From NCBI GenBank assembly GCA_905215815.1, contig CAJMRN010000027.1:1-21893 (forward strand): a stretch of 21,893 bases of DNA, given 5' to 3'. The number at the start of each line of letters is the position of its first letter. Within the stretch, counting starts at the first letter, position 1. This stretch comes from an uncultured bacterium (GTDB lineage: Bacteria > Actinomycetota > Coriobacteriia > Coriobacteriales > Coriobacteriaceae). Of this stretch, positions 21,873 through 21,893 are shown piece after piece. The notes under the pieces are model-generated. The model had not been told where the DNA came from, searched no databases, and saw only the letters and a program-made list of their open reading frames with translations. The translations under genes were made by a program, and so were the position numbers.

Positions 21873-21893
21873 CGCCGCGCCCGCGCCGCCCCC

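Overview
The window looks like a chromosomal segment of a high-GC Gram-positive gut actinobacterium, most likely a Coriobacteriia member such as Collinsella. This is an inference. It rests on the roughly 60% GC feel of the coding DNA, frequent GTG starts behind AAGGAGG-type ribosome sites, a bile salt hydrolase close to the Bifidobacterium type, and a wall-sorted surface protein with an LAxTG-type signal. No tRNA, rRNA, CRISPR array, insertion sequence or phage gene was seen. Coding density is high, and the only stretch over 300 bases without an intact gene (19791-20342) holds a decayed EAL-domain fragment.

Layout from left to right. (1) 128-1648 (-) is an XRE helix-turn-helix fused to an AlaA-type alanine aminotransferase, preceded by repeated TTCAATT boxes and containing a second well-formed start exactly at the domain junction. 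(2) 1811-3698 is a divergent LysR regulator and EamA/DMT exporter with a shared palindrome. (3) 3857-6088 (+) is a Kup potassium transporter. (4) 6168-7684 (-) holds a bile salt hydrolase and a short peptide-deformylase-like protein that lacks the catalytic Glu. (5) 7878-9188 (+) is an AzgA-type purine permease. (6) 9396-11180 (+) is a secreted beta-helical repeat protein ending in LAATG plus a membrane anchor. (7) 11388-12053 (+) is a small alpha/beta hydrolase.

(8) 12115-16676 (-) carries, in order of transcription, a Cof-type HAD phosphatase, a LysR regulator resembling the streptococcal MtaR/CpsY group, a MetE-like methyltransferase and a UraA-type uracil permease. A textbook LysR box (ATAG-N7-CTAT) lies between the regulator and the methyltransferase. 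(9) 16776-18808 (+) is a thiamin salvage operon: TPP riboswitch, intrinsic terminator, thiM, a thiamine-binding protein and thiE. (10) 18921-19790 (-) is a patatin-like lipase. (11) 19919-20215 is an EAL-domain remnant, and 20343-21872 (+) encodes a GGDEF / PAS-like / degenerate-GGDEF protein.

Most units are small independent operons closed by clear intrinsic terminators. Common themes are nutrient uptake and salvage (K+, purines, uracil, thiazole/thiamin, methionine) and host interface (bile salts, surface protein). I found no defence cluster or multi-gene system I could call undescribed. The most unusual items are the HTH-aminotransferase fusion with two apparent translation starts, the LAATG beta-helix protein, the deformylase homologue lacking its catalytic Glu, and the decayed EAL gene next to a compound GGDEF protein.
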